In this document: one piece after another, positions 36,559-45,840 of the stretch | How positions within the stretch are numbered: position 1 is the first letter of the stretch | How the letters are laid out: each line of letters begins with the position of its first letter | DNA from: Microbacterium arborescens | GTDB lineage: Bacteria; Actinomycetota; Actinomycetes; Actinomycetales; Microbacteriaceae | Length of the DNA stretch: 64,000 bases | Reading direction: 5' to 3' | Assembly: GCA_003339645.1 (NCBI GenBank) | Contig: QNUV01000041.1 | Location: 682,001-746,000 of the forward strand | Program-made: the position numbers and the translations under genes | The notes under the pieces: model-generated | Database searches by the model: none | The model's input: only the letters and a program-made list of their open reading frames with translations | Told to the model about the DNA's origin: nothing

Positions 36559-37233
36559 ATGTCCGAGCGTCTCCTCTTCCCGCATCCCGAGGTCGCCCGC
36601 GACGTCCTGACCTTCGCCGGCCGCGCGGCCCGGCACGGCGACGGGATCGTGCGGCTGCAGGCACGTGGCGGTCTCCTGGCCCTCTCGTGCGCACCGCTGT
36701 CGCCGCGCTCGCTCACCGACCCGACGCCTTTCGTCTTGGCGCTGCGGACCGCCCGAGTCGATCCCGAGCTCGAGTGCGACCTCACCGTCGATGCCGCCGC
36801 TCTGGCTCCGGATGCCGACGACGGTCGTGCCGTCCGGCTCCCCGACAGCGGCGTCACGGCGGCATGGGCCGGGGTGTCGCCGCCCCGCGCCGGGTGGCGC
36901 GAGGCGGGAAGCCTCGACTCGGCCCGGGTCTCGCTGCGCGCCCAGTGGGGGATCGCCGCCGTCGCTCGCCAACTGCCGACGGGAGCCGGCGACGACGTCG
37001 TTCACCGCGTCCGGTCGTCGGTCTGGGGCGCCCCCGACGAGGACGTCGCCGGGCTGCCGCTCGGCGTGGCGTTCGCAGCGGTCGGGATGGGCTTCATCGC
37101 GGGCGCCGAGCAGCCGGTCGTCCGCCGGACCGATGTGTGGACGCGCGTGTCGTTCGCCCGCGGCCACGTGCTGACCCGGGGACCCGTCGCCATGGGACTC
37201 ACCCCGGTGCGCGCGACCGGGCCGGCACGGTGA
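36559..37233 (+). CDS. conserved actinobacterial protein, unknown function
   Basis: Protein of 224 residues without signal or membrane segments. Recognisable stretches are LLFPHPEVARDVLTFAGRAA, AWAGVSPPRAGWREAG and VWGAPDEDVAGLPLGVAFAA. The layout recurs in actinobacteria next to thioesterase or globin genes, but no function is known. ATG at 36559 is chosen because TAGTCT is seven bases upstream. It ends one base before the stop of the convergent globin gene. Confidence 0.7.
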   Translation: MSERLLFPHPEVARDVLTFAGRAARHGDGIVRLQARGGLLALSCAPLSPRSLTDPTPFVLALRTARVDPELECDLTVDAAALAPDADDGRAVRLPDSGVTAAWAGVSPPRAGWREAGSLDSARVSLRAQWGIAAVARQLPTGAGDDVVHRVRSSVWGAPDEDVAGLPLGVAFAAVGMGFIAGAEQPVVRRTDVWTRVSFARGHVLTRGPVAMGLTPVRATGPAR

Positions 37234-37234
37234 G

Positions 37235-37705
37235 TCAGCCCGGCCGGGACGTGTCCGTGGCTGGTGCCGGACTCAGATCGAACGTCGGCCGCCGTTCGGA
37301 GCCCTGCGGACCGATACCGGCGGGCTCGAACGTGTTCACCATCGCGTACGCGGCACGCTCGAGGTAGTCCCACAGGGTGGCTTCGTGCAGCGGGGCGAGG
37401 GCGAGCTCGTCGAGGGCGGTGCGCATGTGGCGCAGCCAACGGTCGCGGGCGTCGGGATCGACGTGGAACGGGCGGTGACGCATACGCAGCCGCGGGTGAC
37501 CCCGCTCCTCGCCGTAGGTGCTCGGACCGCCCCAGTACTGCTCGAGGAACATGGTGAGCCGGCGCGCTGCGGGAGCGAGGTCGGCCTCGGGGTACATCGG
37601 CCGCAGCACGTCGTCTGCGGCGACCTCCCGGTAGAAGACGTCGACGAGGCGGACGAAGGTGTCGTGCCCGCCGACCTCGTCGTAGAAGCTGACCGGGTCG
37701 TTCAC
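37235..37705 (-). CDS. truncated hemoglobin, group II (GlbO-like)
   Basis: 2-on-2 globin of 156 residues that binds heme and O2/NO. FYDEVGGHDTFVRLVDVFYR, the FLEQYWGGPSTYGEERGHPR segment with the group II tryptophan region, and LRMRHRPFHV with the proximal histidine are diagnostic. GTG at 37705 overlaps the stop of the upstream mechanosensitive channel gene (GTGA), so the two are coupled. The C-terminus ends in a Pro-rich tail. Confidence 0.9.
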   Translation of the reverse strand: MNDPVSFYDEVGGHDTFVRLVDVFYREVAADDVLRPMYPEADLAPAARRLTMFLEQYWGGPSTYGEERGHPRLRMRHRPFHVDPDARDRWLRHMRTALDELALAPLHEATLWDYLERAAYAMVNTFEPAGIGPQGSERRPTFDLSPAPATDTSRPG

Positions 37706-38823
37706 GGAGTGCCCTTCTGATGGTCGGGTGAATCGCCGTCTTCGGCGTGGGAGTCGCGAGCGTCGGGCGACGCCGTCGCCGCAGTCGAGCCCTTGCGCTT
37801 CGGCCGCCACTGCGGACGCCCCTTCACCTGCGGCGGCGCCACGGGCTGCGGCTTCGTCCGCGGCGGGTTCGCGCCTCGGACGCTCTGGGCGCCCTCGAAA
37901 CCCGTCAGGATGGTCGAGTTCAACTGAGGGATCTTCACGCCCAGTTCGTCCACCGCCTGCTTGAGTCGCACGCGCAAGGCTCGTGCGACGTCGTCCTTCG
38001 CATTGGGCCGGGTCTTGACGACGACACGGATGACGAGGGCGTCGCCGCTGATCGATTCGAGGCCCCAGAGCTCGGGCTTCTCGATGATGCGGCTGCGCCA
38101 CTTGGGCTCTCGAGCGAGGTCCTTGGCGGCGTCGAGCACGGTCTTCTCCACCACCTCCACGTCGGCGTCCGTCGGCACGGCGAGGTCGATGATGACTCGT
38201 GACCAGCCCTGCGACATGTTGCCGATACGGGTGATCTCGCCGTTTCGGACGAACCACAGGGTGCCGTTGACGTCTCGGACGTGCGTGACGCGCACGCTGA
38301 CGTATTCGACGATGCCGGTCGCGAGGCCGAGGTCGACGACGTCACCGATGCCGATCTGGTCCTCGGCGACGATGAACATGCCGTTGAGAACGTCCTTCAC
38401 GATGTTCTGCGCTCCGAAACCGAGACCCGCGCCGATGGCGGCTGAGAGGAGCGTGAACGAGCCGAGGATGCCGGGGCTGAGAACCCCGACCACCATGAGC
38501 AGCGCGACGATGACGATCGTCACGTTGACGATGTTGGTCAGGATCGACCCGAGCGTTCGAGTGCGTTGAACGATGCGCACCTGTGCCAGGGGCGACATGT
38601 CGATCGCTCTCGTGTCCTCTGCCTCGGCGCGTGTCTTCGCGCCGCGCACGATGCGGTCGACGATGCGCGCGATCAGACGACGCATCAGCCACGACAGCGC
38701 GAACGCACCCAGGACGATCCCGGCGACCGCGACGATGTTCCATCCCGCCTCGCTGAGGAACTTCCAGAACTCTTCGACGGGGAACTCCCAGGCGAGCGGG
38801 ACGGCAGCGGTCACGGTGGTCAT
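37702..38823 (-). CDS. MscS-family mechanosensitive ion channel
   Basis: Channel of 373 residues opening under membrane tension. Three N-terminal helices (WNIVAVAGIVLGAFALSWLM; IVNVTIVIVALLMVVGVLS; the pore helix SAAIGAGLGFGAQNIVKDVL) precede the conserved FIVAEDQIGIGDVVDLG beta domain. A 60-residue Pro/Lys-rich cytoplasmic tail follows. ATG at 38850 is also in frame, but TACTAT is seven bases before 38823, indicating a leaderless start there. It overlaps the globin gene. Confidence 0.9.
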   Translation of the reverse strand: MTTVTAAVPLAWEFPVEEFWKFLSEAGWNIVAVAGIVLGAFALSWLMRRLIARIVDRIVRGAKTRAEAEDTRAIDMSPLAQVRIVQRTRTLGSILTNIVNVTIVIVALLMVVGVLSPGILGSFTLLSAAIGAGLGFGAQNIVKDVLNGMFIVAEDQIGIGDVVDLGLATGIVEYVSVRVTHVRDVNGTLWFVRNGEITRIGNMSQGWSRVIIDLAVPTDADVEVVEKTVLDAAKDLAREPKWRSRIIEKPELWGLESISGDALVIRVVVKTRPNAKDDVARALRVRLKQAVDELGVKIPQLNSTILTGFEGAQSVRGANPPRTKPQPVAPPQVKGRPQWRPKRKGSTAATASPDARDSHAEDGDSPDHQKGTP

Positions 38824-38830
38824 CGATCCG

Positions 38831-38836
38831 ATAGTA
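38831..38836 (-). promoter_or_regulatory. -10 element of the MscS-type channel gene (leaderless)
   Basis: Minus-strand TACTAT is seven bases before the ATG at 38823. Confidence 0.5.
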
Positions 38837-38869
38837 ACGAGCCCAGCCATGACGTTCCCGAGAAGGCCG

Positions 38870-39544
38870 TCAGACGTCGACGCCGGGCTCGGCGAGCCCG
38901 TGCGCGATGAGCACGGCGTGCACGCGGTCCCGCGCGGGCAACTTCGTGAGGATGCGGCCGACGTGGGTCTTCACGGTCGATTCGCTCAGGAACAGCTCGG
39001 CGGCGATCTCGAGGTTCGTCAGCCCTCGGGCCATCGCTGCCAGGACGTCCGCCTCCCGCGCCGTGAGCACGGCAGGAGTGGTGGGTTCCGGAGCGGGGAG
39101 CCCGGTCGCGGTGACGAGCTCGATCATCCGCCGAGTGATCCGCGGCGCGAGGGTGGCCTCGCCTGCGGCGACTGCGCGGACCGCCGCCACCAGCTCGTCG
39201 CGGCGCGCATCCTTCAGAAGGAAGCCGCCGGCACCGGCGCGGAGCGCTCCGAACGCGTACTCGTCGAGGTCGAACGTCGTCAGGACGAGAACGGCGACGC
39301 GCGGGTGCTCAGCCCGGATCCGCGCGGTGGCCTCGATCCCGTCCACCCCGGGCATGCGGACGTCCATGAGTACGACATCGGGAGACGACGCGGCGACGAC
39401 CGCGAGCGCGGCCGCTCCGTCTGCGGCCTCGCCGACGACTTCGATGCCCTCAGCCGATTCGAGCACCATCCGGAACCCGAGCCGGATGAGCTGCTGGTCG
39501 TCGACGATCAGCACGCGGATGGGCGAGCGATGATCAGCGGTCAT
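38870..39544 (-). CDS. NarL/LuxR-family response regulator
   Basis: DNA-binding response regulator of 224 residues. The receiver domain has the acidic pair VDDQQLI, the phosphoacceptor Asp61 in VLMDVRMPGVDG, and the lysine in GGFLLKDARRDEL. The C-terminal helix-turn-helix is LTAREADVLAAMARGLTNLE followed by STVKTHVGRILTKL. Its start overlaps the sensor kinase gene by 11 nt, so the two form a coupled two-component system, lying downstream of an ABC exporter. Confidence 0.94.
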   Translation of the reverse strand: MTADHRSPIRVLIVDDQQLIRLGFRMVLESAEGIEVVGEAADGAAALAVVAASSPDVVLMDVRMPGVDGIEATARIRAEHPRVAVLVLTTFDLDEYAFGALRAGAGGFLLKDARRDELVAAVRAVAAGEATLAPRITRRMIELVTATGLPAPEPTTPAVLTAREADVLAAMARGLTNLEIAAELFLSESTVKTHVGRILTKLPARDRVHAVLIAHGLAEPGVDV

Positions 39545-40796
39545 GATTCTCCTGTCCGAGAGGGATGCGGGCGTGGACGCGCCAGCCGCGGCCGGTTCCT
39601 GGGCCGGCCGTCACCGTGCCGCCCGCCAGGACGACGCGCTCCCGCAGGCCGCGCAGGCCATACCCCGATGACGACGTCTGCGCGGGCGCGACGGGCTCGC
39701 CGTCGTCGACGATGTCGACCTCGACGGCATCCGGGCGGTATCCGACGCCGACGTCGATGCGTTCGGCGCCACGGGCGTGGCGCATTGCGTTGGTGACGCC
39801 TTCCTGGACGATCCGCGAGATCGCCAGCTGCACCGCGCTGCTGAGCTCCGGCCGGTCGCCTGAGACGGTCAGCCGGGCGTCGAACCCGGCTGCACGGGCC
39901 GAGTCGACCGTCTCGACGGTCGTATCCCGGGCCAACGGGGCGAGCGGAGCGGCATCGTCCTCGCGCAGGATGCCGAGGGTCGCGCGCATGTCGCGCAGCG
40001 CCTCGCGACCGGTCGAAGCGATCGCGGTGGCGCCGGGCCGTGCCCGGTCGATGTCGCTCGAGGCGGCCACGCCCTCGGCCAGGGCGACCATCACGGTGAG
40101 CGAATGCGCGACGATGTCGTGCAGCTCTCGGGCGATGCGGTCGCGCTCGGCCGCCGCTGCGAGGCGGGCTTGCTGATCGCGCTCGACGACGAGCTGGCGC
40201 GATCTGTCGATGAGGGCTGCGACATAGCGATGGCGGTTGCCGACGTTGGTTCCGATGAGCGACCCGATGAGGGCGACCAGCCCCTCGCCGACCAGCGCAT
40301 TCCACGCGATCGTGGGGCCGATGACGCCGGTGAACGCGAGGGCGGCGACCGACGCGGCGAGGGCGCCGAGCGCGACGCTGACGCCGATCAGACAGGCTCG
40401 GGTGCTGCGATGGACGGCGAGGGTGTACGCCGCGACCCCGAGCATGGGCCCGCCGGTCGGAGCGGGCGCCAGGAGGTACGCGAAGGCGACGACGACCGCG
40501 CAGAGGAACACCAGGGTCGGAAAGCGCCTGCGCACGAGCAGGGAAGCGCAGGCCAGAACGACGACCACCATCACGACCGGCCCGGTGAACGGCCACATGC
40601 GACCGACACCGACCGCGTCGTCGATATGGTCGGTGAAGCTCGTGGCCGGGACCAGGGAGAACGCGAGACACAGCAGCGCCGTGAGGATGTCGGCGAAGAC
40701 GGGATGCCGTGCCCAGAACCTGCGAAGCACCCCCGGCGGACGCGGAAGCCGCAGCTCGTCGTCTGGAGACGACGGACTGCGGCTTCCGGGGGACAC
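39534..40796 (-). CDS. sensor histidine kinase, DesK/LiaS-like (HisKA_3)
   Basis: Membrane sensor of 420 residues. Five or six helices occupy residues about 35-185 without a large extracellular domain, suggesting it senses the membrane or an exporter. The HisKA_3 motif ERDRIARELHDIVAHSLTVM contains His226, and the HATPase domain ends in GYGLRGLRERVVLAGGTVTA. GTG at 40796 is 10 bp after the permease stop; TAGGGT seven bases ahead could be an internal promoter. It is in an operon with an ABC-2 exporter, the arrangement of antimicrobial or lipid stress systems. Confidence 0.9.
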   Translation of the reverse strand: MSPGSRSPSSPDDELRLPRPPGVLRRFWARHPVFADILTALLCLAFSLVPATSFTDHIDDAVGVGRMWPFTGPVVMVVVVLACASLLVRRRFPTLVFLCAVVVAFAYLLAPAPTGGPMLGVAAYTLAVHRSTRACLIGVSVALGALAASVAALAFTGVIGPTIAWNALVGEGLVALIGSLIGTNVGNRHRYVAALIDRSRQLVVERDQQARLAAAAERDRIARELHDIVAHSLTVMVALAEGVAASSDIDRARPGATAIASTGREALRDMRATLGILREDDAAPLAPLARDTTVETVDSARAAGFDARLTVSGDRPELSSAVQLAISRIVQEGVTNAMRHARGAERIDVGVGYRPDAVEVDIVDDGEPVAPAQTSSSGYGLRGLRERVVLAGGTVTAGPGTGRGWRVHARIPLGQENHDR

Positions 40797-40806
40797 CCCT
40801 CGTACC

Positions 40807-41616
40807 CTACGCGTCGGTCGCGCGAAGGATCGCCCAGCCGCCGAGCAGCGTCGCCGCGGGCCAGGCGAGCAGGGTGATGAGCCCCGTGGCGAAGTCGTCG
40901 CTTCCCGGCGACGTCACCGTCTGTGCGGCACTCGAGGGCAGGTACTGCGCGAGATCGACGATCCACGACCACGACTCGCCGCCGAAGGTGAACAGGCTGA
41001 GCACGATCGGCGCGACGAAGAGGAGCCCGACCGTGGCTGCGATCGCGCCGGCGCCGCTGCGGATGATGAAGCCCCAGCCGAGCCCCAGCAGGGCGAACGT
41101 GGCCATCGCGAGGACGCCGAATGCGAGGGGCATGACCGACGAGTCAGCATCCGACCAGTCGATGGCCCGGTCGCCGAAGATGGGCGCCGACGCGATGACG
41201 GAGATGATCGTCGTCACGACCGTGGTCGCCGCGAGGAGCAACGCGAGCACCGCCGCCTTCGCCAGCAGCACGGCGCCACGGCGCGGTTCGGCTGTCAGGG
41301 TCGACCGGATCATGCCGGTGGAGTACTCCCCAGTGATCGCCATGGCCCCGAGGATGCCCGCGACGAGCATCGTGAACTGCATCGGTGCGACGATCGCGTT
41401 CACCGGCGGGAAGTCTCCGGCGAAGTCCTGCGACGCCCATGCCATGAGCAGCGACATCCCGATCGCCAGGACAGCGGTGACGCCCAGAGACCACCAGGTC
41501 GAGCGCAGGGTGAGGAGCTTGATGGCCTCGCTGCGGAGAAGCCTGCCGAACGACAGACGCACGTTCGGCTGCGTGGCGTGCGGGCGCGCCGGGGTCTGCA
41601 CGGCGGTGGCGGTCAT
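40807..41616 (-). CDS. ABC-2 type exporter permease
   Basis: Integral membrane subunit of 269 residues with about six helices, beginning with the cytoplasmic RLLRSEAIKLLTLRSTWWSL segment typical of ABC-2 permeases and then VTAVLAIGMSLLMAWASQDF. Short extracytoplasmic loops, no large domain. Its ATG overlaps the ATPase stop by 4 nt. Substrate unknown; the neighbouring sensor and regulator suggest inducible detoxification. Confidence 0.87.
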   Translation of the reverse strand: MTATAVQTPARPHATQPNVRLSFGRLLRSEAIKLLTLRSTWWSLGVTAVLAIGMSLLMAWASQDFAGDFPPVNAIVAPMQFTMLVAGILGAMAITGEYSTGMIRSTLTAEPRRGAVLLAKAAVLALLLAATTVVTTIISVIASAPIFGDRAIDWSDADSSVMPLAFGVLAMATFALLGLGWGFIIRSGAGAIAATVGLLFVAPIVLSLFTFGGESWSWIVDLAQYLPSSAAQTVTSPGSDDFATGLITLLAWPAATLLGGWAILRATDA

Positions 41617-42527
41617 CGGACGGCTCCCTTGGTCTGGTATTCGACCGAGCCCTCGGTCAGCGCGAGATAGGCGTCTTCGAGCGATCCGGCGCGCGGCGTG
41701 AGCTCATGGAGGGGGATCCCATGTGCCGCAGCGGCGTCGCCGATCGCTGCGGCGCTGAGCCCCGCGACCTGCAGGAGCCCGGGTTCGCCCGTGGTCACGG
41801 CGACGTCGGGGCCGGCGATGAGGCGGGTGAGCTCGTCGGCGCGCGGTGCGCGGACGACGACCGAGTTGCTCGTCCACGAGCGGACCAGGTCGTCGATGGC
41901 GGCGTCGGCCAGCACCTGGCCGCGGCCGAGGACGATGACGTGGTCGGCGGTGAGGGCCATCTCGCTCATGAGGTGGCTCGAGAGCAGGACCGTACGCCCC
42001 TGCGCAGCCTGCCCGCGCACGAACTGCCGCACCCACCGGACGCCTTCGGGGTCGAGGCCGTTCACCGGCTCATCGAGGATGAGGGTCTGCGGATCGCCGA
42101 GGAGCGCGGCGGCGATGCCGAGGCGCTGCCCCATCCCGAGGGAGAACTTGCCGGCCCGCTTGCCCGCCACCGAAGCGAGACCGGTGATCTCGATCACTTC
42201 GTCGACACGGGAACGCGGGATGCCGTGGGTCGCGGCCATGGCGCGGAGATGGTTGCGTGCACTCCGGCCGGTGTGCACGGCCTTCGCGTCGAGGAGGATG
42301 CCGACCTCGGTGAGGGGCGAGCGCAGCGAGCGGTAGTCGCGACCGTCGATCGTGACCCGGCCCGATGTCGGCCGGTCGAGCCCGACGATCATCCGCATCG
42401 TGGTGGACTTGCCTGCGCCGTTGGGGCCGAGGAAGCCGGTCACCTTGCCCGACTGCACGGTGAAGCTCACCCCGTCGACGGCTGTCTTGTCTCCGTACCT
42501 CTTCGTGAGGCCTTCTGCAACGATCAT
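41613..42527 (-). CDS. ABC exporter ATP-binding protein
   Basis: ATPase of 304 residues pairing with the adjacent permease. Walker A is GFLGPNGAGKSTTMRMIVGL, the signature is FSLGMGQRLGIAAALLGDP and Walker B LILDEPVNGLDPEG, with the H-loop in TVLLSSHLMSEMA. The DrrA/BcrA-like C-terminal domain is present. An ATG at 42536 is in frame, but TAGCGT seven bases before 42527 and the MIVAEGLTKRYG start favour 42527. First gene of the exporter/two-component operon. Confidence 0.92.
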   Translation of the reverse strand: MIVAEGLTKRYGDKTAVDGVSFTVQSGKVTGFLGPNGAGKSTTMRMIVGLDRPTSGRVTIDGRDYRSLRSPLTEVGILLDAKAVHTGRSARNHLRAMAATHGIPRSRVDEVIEITGLASVAGKRAGKFSLGMGQRLGIAAALLGDPQTLILDEPVNGLDPEGVRWVRQFVRGQAAQGRTVLLSSHLMSEMALTADHVIVLGRGQVLADAAIDDLVRSWTSNSVVVRAPRADELTRLIAGPDVAVTTGEPGLLQVAGLSAAAIGDAAAAHGIPLHELTPRAGSLEDAYLALTEGSVEYQTKGAVR

Positions 42528-42534
42528 GCGCCCC

Positions 42535-42540
42535 ACGCTA
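42535..42540 (-). promoter_or_regulatory. -10 element of the exporter operon (leaderless)
   Basis: Minus-strand TAGCGT is seven bases from the ATG at 42527. Confidence 0.5.
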
Positions 42541-42635
42541 TCGACGGGCGCATGCCGCCGTCGTCCGCCGGGAGTGCCGAGAACGACGATGGGCGTCGTA
42601 CCGGAGTACGACGCCCATCAGCATTGCGAATGACG

Positions 42636-45182
42636 TCAGTCCTGGGCGTCGCGCTCCTGCACGGCGAGCGCCCGTTCGACACCAGCGAGGTTCTCGGCGA
42701 CGAGACGGCGCAGGGCCGCAGGCGCCTCGGCGTTCTGCGAGAGCCACGCACGGGTCGCGTCGCGCAGGTCGGTGTTGGCGAGGGCCGCCGGGTACAGGCC
42801 GACGATGAGGTACTGCGCGATCTGGTAGGTGCGCGACTCCCACACCGGGAGCAGCATCCGGAAGTACTCGTCGACGAAGTCCCCGAGGTGTGCCGCGCCC
42901 GCCGGGTGGGTGAAGCCGGCGGCCGCCGAGCGCACGACGGTGTTGGGCAGATCGTCGTTCTCGATGAGGGAGGCCCACGCGGCCTTCTTCGCTTCGGCCG
43001 TGGGGAGCGCGGCCCGGGCCTGCGCGGCGAACTCCCCGCCCTTCGCGGTGTTGTCGGCCGCCAGCGCGGCGTCGATGTCCGCCGCCGAGACGGCGCCCGA
43101 CGCGGCGAGCGAGACCAGAAGCGCCCAGGACAGGTCGGCGTCGATCTCCAGCCCCGGCAGGACGGTGTCGCCCGAGCGCAGCGCGCGGACAACGTCCGCG
43201 TGGGCGGCGGTCGATGCGGCCGACGCAAAGGCGGTCACGAACTGCAGCTGGCTGTCGCTTCCGGCCTCGGCCCGCTGAGCCAGTTCCCACAGCCCGTCGG
43301 CGACGCGCGCACGGGCGGCATCGCGGGTGCGCGGATCGACGTACGAGTTCGCGGCGAGCTGGAGCTGTCCGAGCGTGGTGCGCACCGTGGTGGACTCGGT
43401 CTCGGTGCCGATGTTGCGAAGCACCAGGTCGATGTAATCGGTCGCCGATGCCTCGGCGTCGCGGGTCTGGTCCCATGCCGCACCCCAGACCAGGGACCGC
43501 GCGAGCGGGTCGCTGATCTTCGCGAGGTGCTCCACCGCGGTGCGGAGCGAGCGCTCGTCGAGGCGGATCTTCGCGTAGGCGAGGTCCTCGTCGTTCAAGA
43601 GCACGAGGTCGGGCTGCACACGTCCCTTGAGCTCGGGCACCTCGGTGAGGTCTCCGTCCACGTCGAGCTCGACGTGGTGCGTGCGCACGAGTGCGTCGTC
43701 CTTGAGCGAGTAGAACCCGACGCCGAGACGGTGCGGACGGATGGTGGGGTAGTCGGCCGGTGCTGTCTGGACGATGGCGAAGCGGGTGATGACCCCGTCG
43801 GCATCCGTTGCGATCTCCGGCTCGAGCGTGTTCACGCCCGCGGTCTCGAGCCACTTCTTCGACCAGGTCTCCAGCTCGCGGCCACTGGTGGCCTCGAGCT
43901 CGGCGAGCAGGTCCGACAGCTCGGTGTTGCCCCACGCGTGCTTCTGGAAGTACGCCGAGACACCGGCGAAGAAGGCTTCGACACCGACCCACGCCGCGAG
44001 CTGCTTGAGCACCGAGCCGCCCTTGGCGTATGTGATCCCGTCGAAGTTGACCTGCACGTCCTCGAGGTCGTTGATCCGGGCCACGACGGGGTGCGTCGAC
44101 GGAAGCTGGTCCTGGCGATAGGCCCAGGTCTTCTCCATCGCGTTGAACGTCGTCCAGGCCTCGGTCCACTCGGTGGCCTCGGCCGTCGCGATGGTCGACG
44201 CCCACTCGGCGAACGACTCGTTGAGCCAGAGGTCGTTCCACCACTTCATCGTGACGAGGTCGCCGAACCACATGTGCGCGAGCTCGTGGAGGATCGTCAC
44301 GACACGACGCTCCTTGACGGCGTCGGTGACCTTGGAGCGGAAGACGTATGTCTCGGTGAAGGTCACCGCACCCGCGTTCTCCATGGCGCCGGCGTTGAAC
44401 TCCGGCACGAAGAGCTGGTCGTACTTCGCAAAGGGATAGGGCACGCCGAACTTCTCCTCGAAGTACGCGAAGCCCTGACGCGTCTTGTCGAAGACGTAGT
44501 CGGCGTCGAGGTACTGCCACAGGCTCTTGCGCGCGTACACGCCGAGCGGGATGACGCGGCCGTCCGCGCTGGTGAGCTCGGAGAAGACCTGCTCGTACGG
44601 ACCGGCGACGAGTGCGGTGATGTACGAGGAGATCCGGGGAGTCGGCTCGAAGGCCCAGGTGGCCGTCCCGCCGTCGCCGGGAACCGGCTCGGGCGTGGGG
44701 GAGTTGGAGACGACCTTCCACTCGGCTGGGGCGGTGATCGTGAAGCGGAACTCCGCCTTCAGGTCGGGCTGCTCGAAGACGGCGAAGACACGACGCGAGT
44801 CCGGGACTTCGAACTGCGAGTAGAGATAGACCTCGCCGTCGACGGGGTCGACGAACCGGTGCAGGCCCTCGCCGGTGTTGGTGTAGAGGCAGTCCGCGTC
44901 GACGATGAGCTCGTTCTGCGCCGCGAGGCCGTCGAGCGCGATGCGCGAGTCGCTGAAGGCCGCGAGGTCGATCGCGCGCCCGTTCAGCGTGATCTCGCGG
45001 ACGTCGCGCGCGATCAGATCGACGAAGGTCGAGGCGCCCTCGGCGGCGGCGAAGCGGATGACGGTGCGGGAGCGGAAGATCTCCGCGCCGACGGTCAGAT
45101 CAAGTGCGACGTCATAGCTCTGCGTGTCGACGATCGCGCGGCGCTCCTGCGCCTCGTTGCGGGTGAGGTTCTCTCCAGGCAC
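42636..45182 (-). CDS. pepN: aminopeptidase N (M1 family)
   Basis: Zinc aminopeptidase of 848 residues that trims N-terminal residues from peptides in the cytoplasm. The exopeptidase motif GAMEN is at 265-269, the zinc site HELAH at 299-303 with the third ligand Glu322 in NESFAEW. The ERAP1-like C-terminal domain is complete. The frame extends further upstream, but GTG at 45182 gives MPGENLTRNEAQERR, the usual actinobacterial start. TAGGCT at 45259-45254 is a plausible -10 with a 65-nt leader. Confidence 0.95.
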   Translation of the reverse strand: MPGENLTRNEAQERRAIVDTQSYDVALDLTVGAEIFRSRTVIRFAAAEGASTFVDLIARDVREITLNGRAIDLAAFSDSRIALDGLAAQNELIVDADCLYTNTGEGLHRFVDPVDGEVYLYSQFEVPDSRRVFAVFEQPDLKAEFRFTITAPAEWKVVSNSPTPEPVPGDGGTATWAFEPTPRISSYITALVAGPYEQVFSELTSADGRVIPLGVYARKSLWQYLDADYVFDKTRQGFAYFEEKFGVPYPFAKYDQLFVPEFNAGAMENAGAVTFTETYVFRSKVTDAVKERRVVTILHELAHMWFGDLVTMKWWNDLWLNESFAEWASTIATAEATEWTEAWTTFNAMEKTWAYRQDQLPSTHPVVARINDLEDVQVNFDGITYAKGGSVLKQLAAWVGVEAFFAGVSAYFQKHAWGNTELSDLLAELEATSGRELETWSKKWLETAGVNTLEPEIATDADGVITRFAIVQTAPADYPTIRPHRLGVGFYSLKDDALVRTHHVELDVDGDLTEVPELKGRVQPDLVLLNDEDLAYAKIRLDERSLRTAVEHLAKISDPLARSLVWGAAWDQTRDAEASATDYIDLVLRNIGTETESTTVRTTLGQLQLAANSYVDPRTRDAARARVADGLWELAQRAEAGSDSQLQFVTAFASAASTAAHADVVRALRSGDTVLPGLEIDADLSWALLVSLAASGAVSAADIDAALAADNTAKGGEFAAQARAALPTAEAKKAAWASLIENDDLPNTVVRSAAAGFTHPAGAAHLGDFVDEYFRMLLPVWESRTYQIAQYLIVGLYPAALANTDLRDATRAWLSQNAEAPAALRRLVAENLAGVERALAVQERDAQD

Positions 45183-45282
45183 GTGCGTTCTGCTCCCAGG
45201 GTCGGGGTGAGGATTCGGGGCCGCGCGCTGCTGGCGCCGACGGCAACCGTGCCAGCCTACGCTTTCGGGGCTCGCACATTCA

Positions 45283-45288
45283 TAGGAT
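45283..45288 (+). promoter_or_regulatory. -10 element of rpiB (leaderless)
   Basis: TAGGAT is six bases before the rpiB ATG. Confidence 0.5.
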
Positions 45289-45294
45289 GGTGCC

Positions 45295-45840
45295 ATGCGC
45301 ATCCACATCGCGACCGACCACGCCGGTCTCGAGTTCTCCACTCAGCTCCAGCACCATCTCGCCGAGGCGGGTCACGACGTCGTCGACCATGGCCCGATCG
45401 AGTACGACCCTCTCGACGACTACCCGGCATTCTGCATTCGCGCGGCACAGGCCGTGGTGCGCGACCAGCAGGCCGGCGTCGAGGCTCTCGGCGTCGTGTT
45501 CGGCGGTTCGGGCAATGGCGAACAGATCGCGGCGAACAAGGTGCACGGGGTCCGCGCCGCGCTCGTGTGGAACATCCCGACCGCAGAACTCGCACGAGAG
45601 CACAACGACGCGAACGTGATCGCGATCGGCGCCCGCCAGCACACGTTCGACGAGGCGGTGACCTTCATCGACCGCTTCATCGCGACTCCCTTCAGCGGCG
45701 AGGAGCGTCACGCGCGCCGGATCGGTCAGCTCGCGGCGTACGAGGCCGACGGCAGCCTGCTGCCCGACCCGCGAGCGGGTGCGGAGGGCACCACCTCGCC
45801 CCTCCCGGCCACCGACTCGTTCGATCCGGAAGCGGGCTGA
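45295..45840 (+). CDS. rpiB: ribose-5-phosphate isomerase B
   Basis: Interconverts ribose-5-phosphate and ribulose-5-phosphate in the pentose phosphate pathway. The 181-residue protein has the phosphate/ring-opening segment MRIHIATDHAGLEF and the VVFGGSGNGEQIAANKVHGV loop; GSGNGE is the actinobacterial form of the usual GTGIG loop, with no active-site cysteine. The C-terminus is about 20 residues longer than the typical enzyme. It overlaps the DNA glycosylase start by 1 nt (TGATG). Confidence 0.92.
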   Translation: MRIHIATDHAGLEFSTQLQHHLAEAGHDVVDHGPIEYDPLDDYPAFCIRAAQAVVRDQQAGVEALGVVFGGSGNGEQIAANKVHGVRAALVWNIPTAELAREHNDANVIAIGARQHTFDEAVTFIDRFIATPFSGEERHARRIGQLAAYEADGSLLPDPRAGAEGTTSPLPATDSFDPEAG

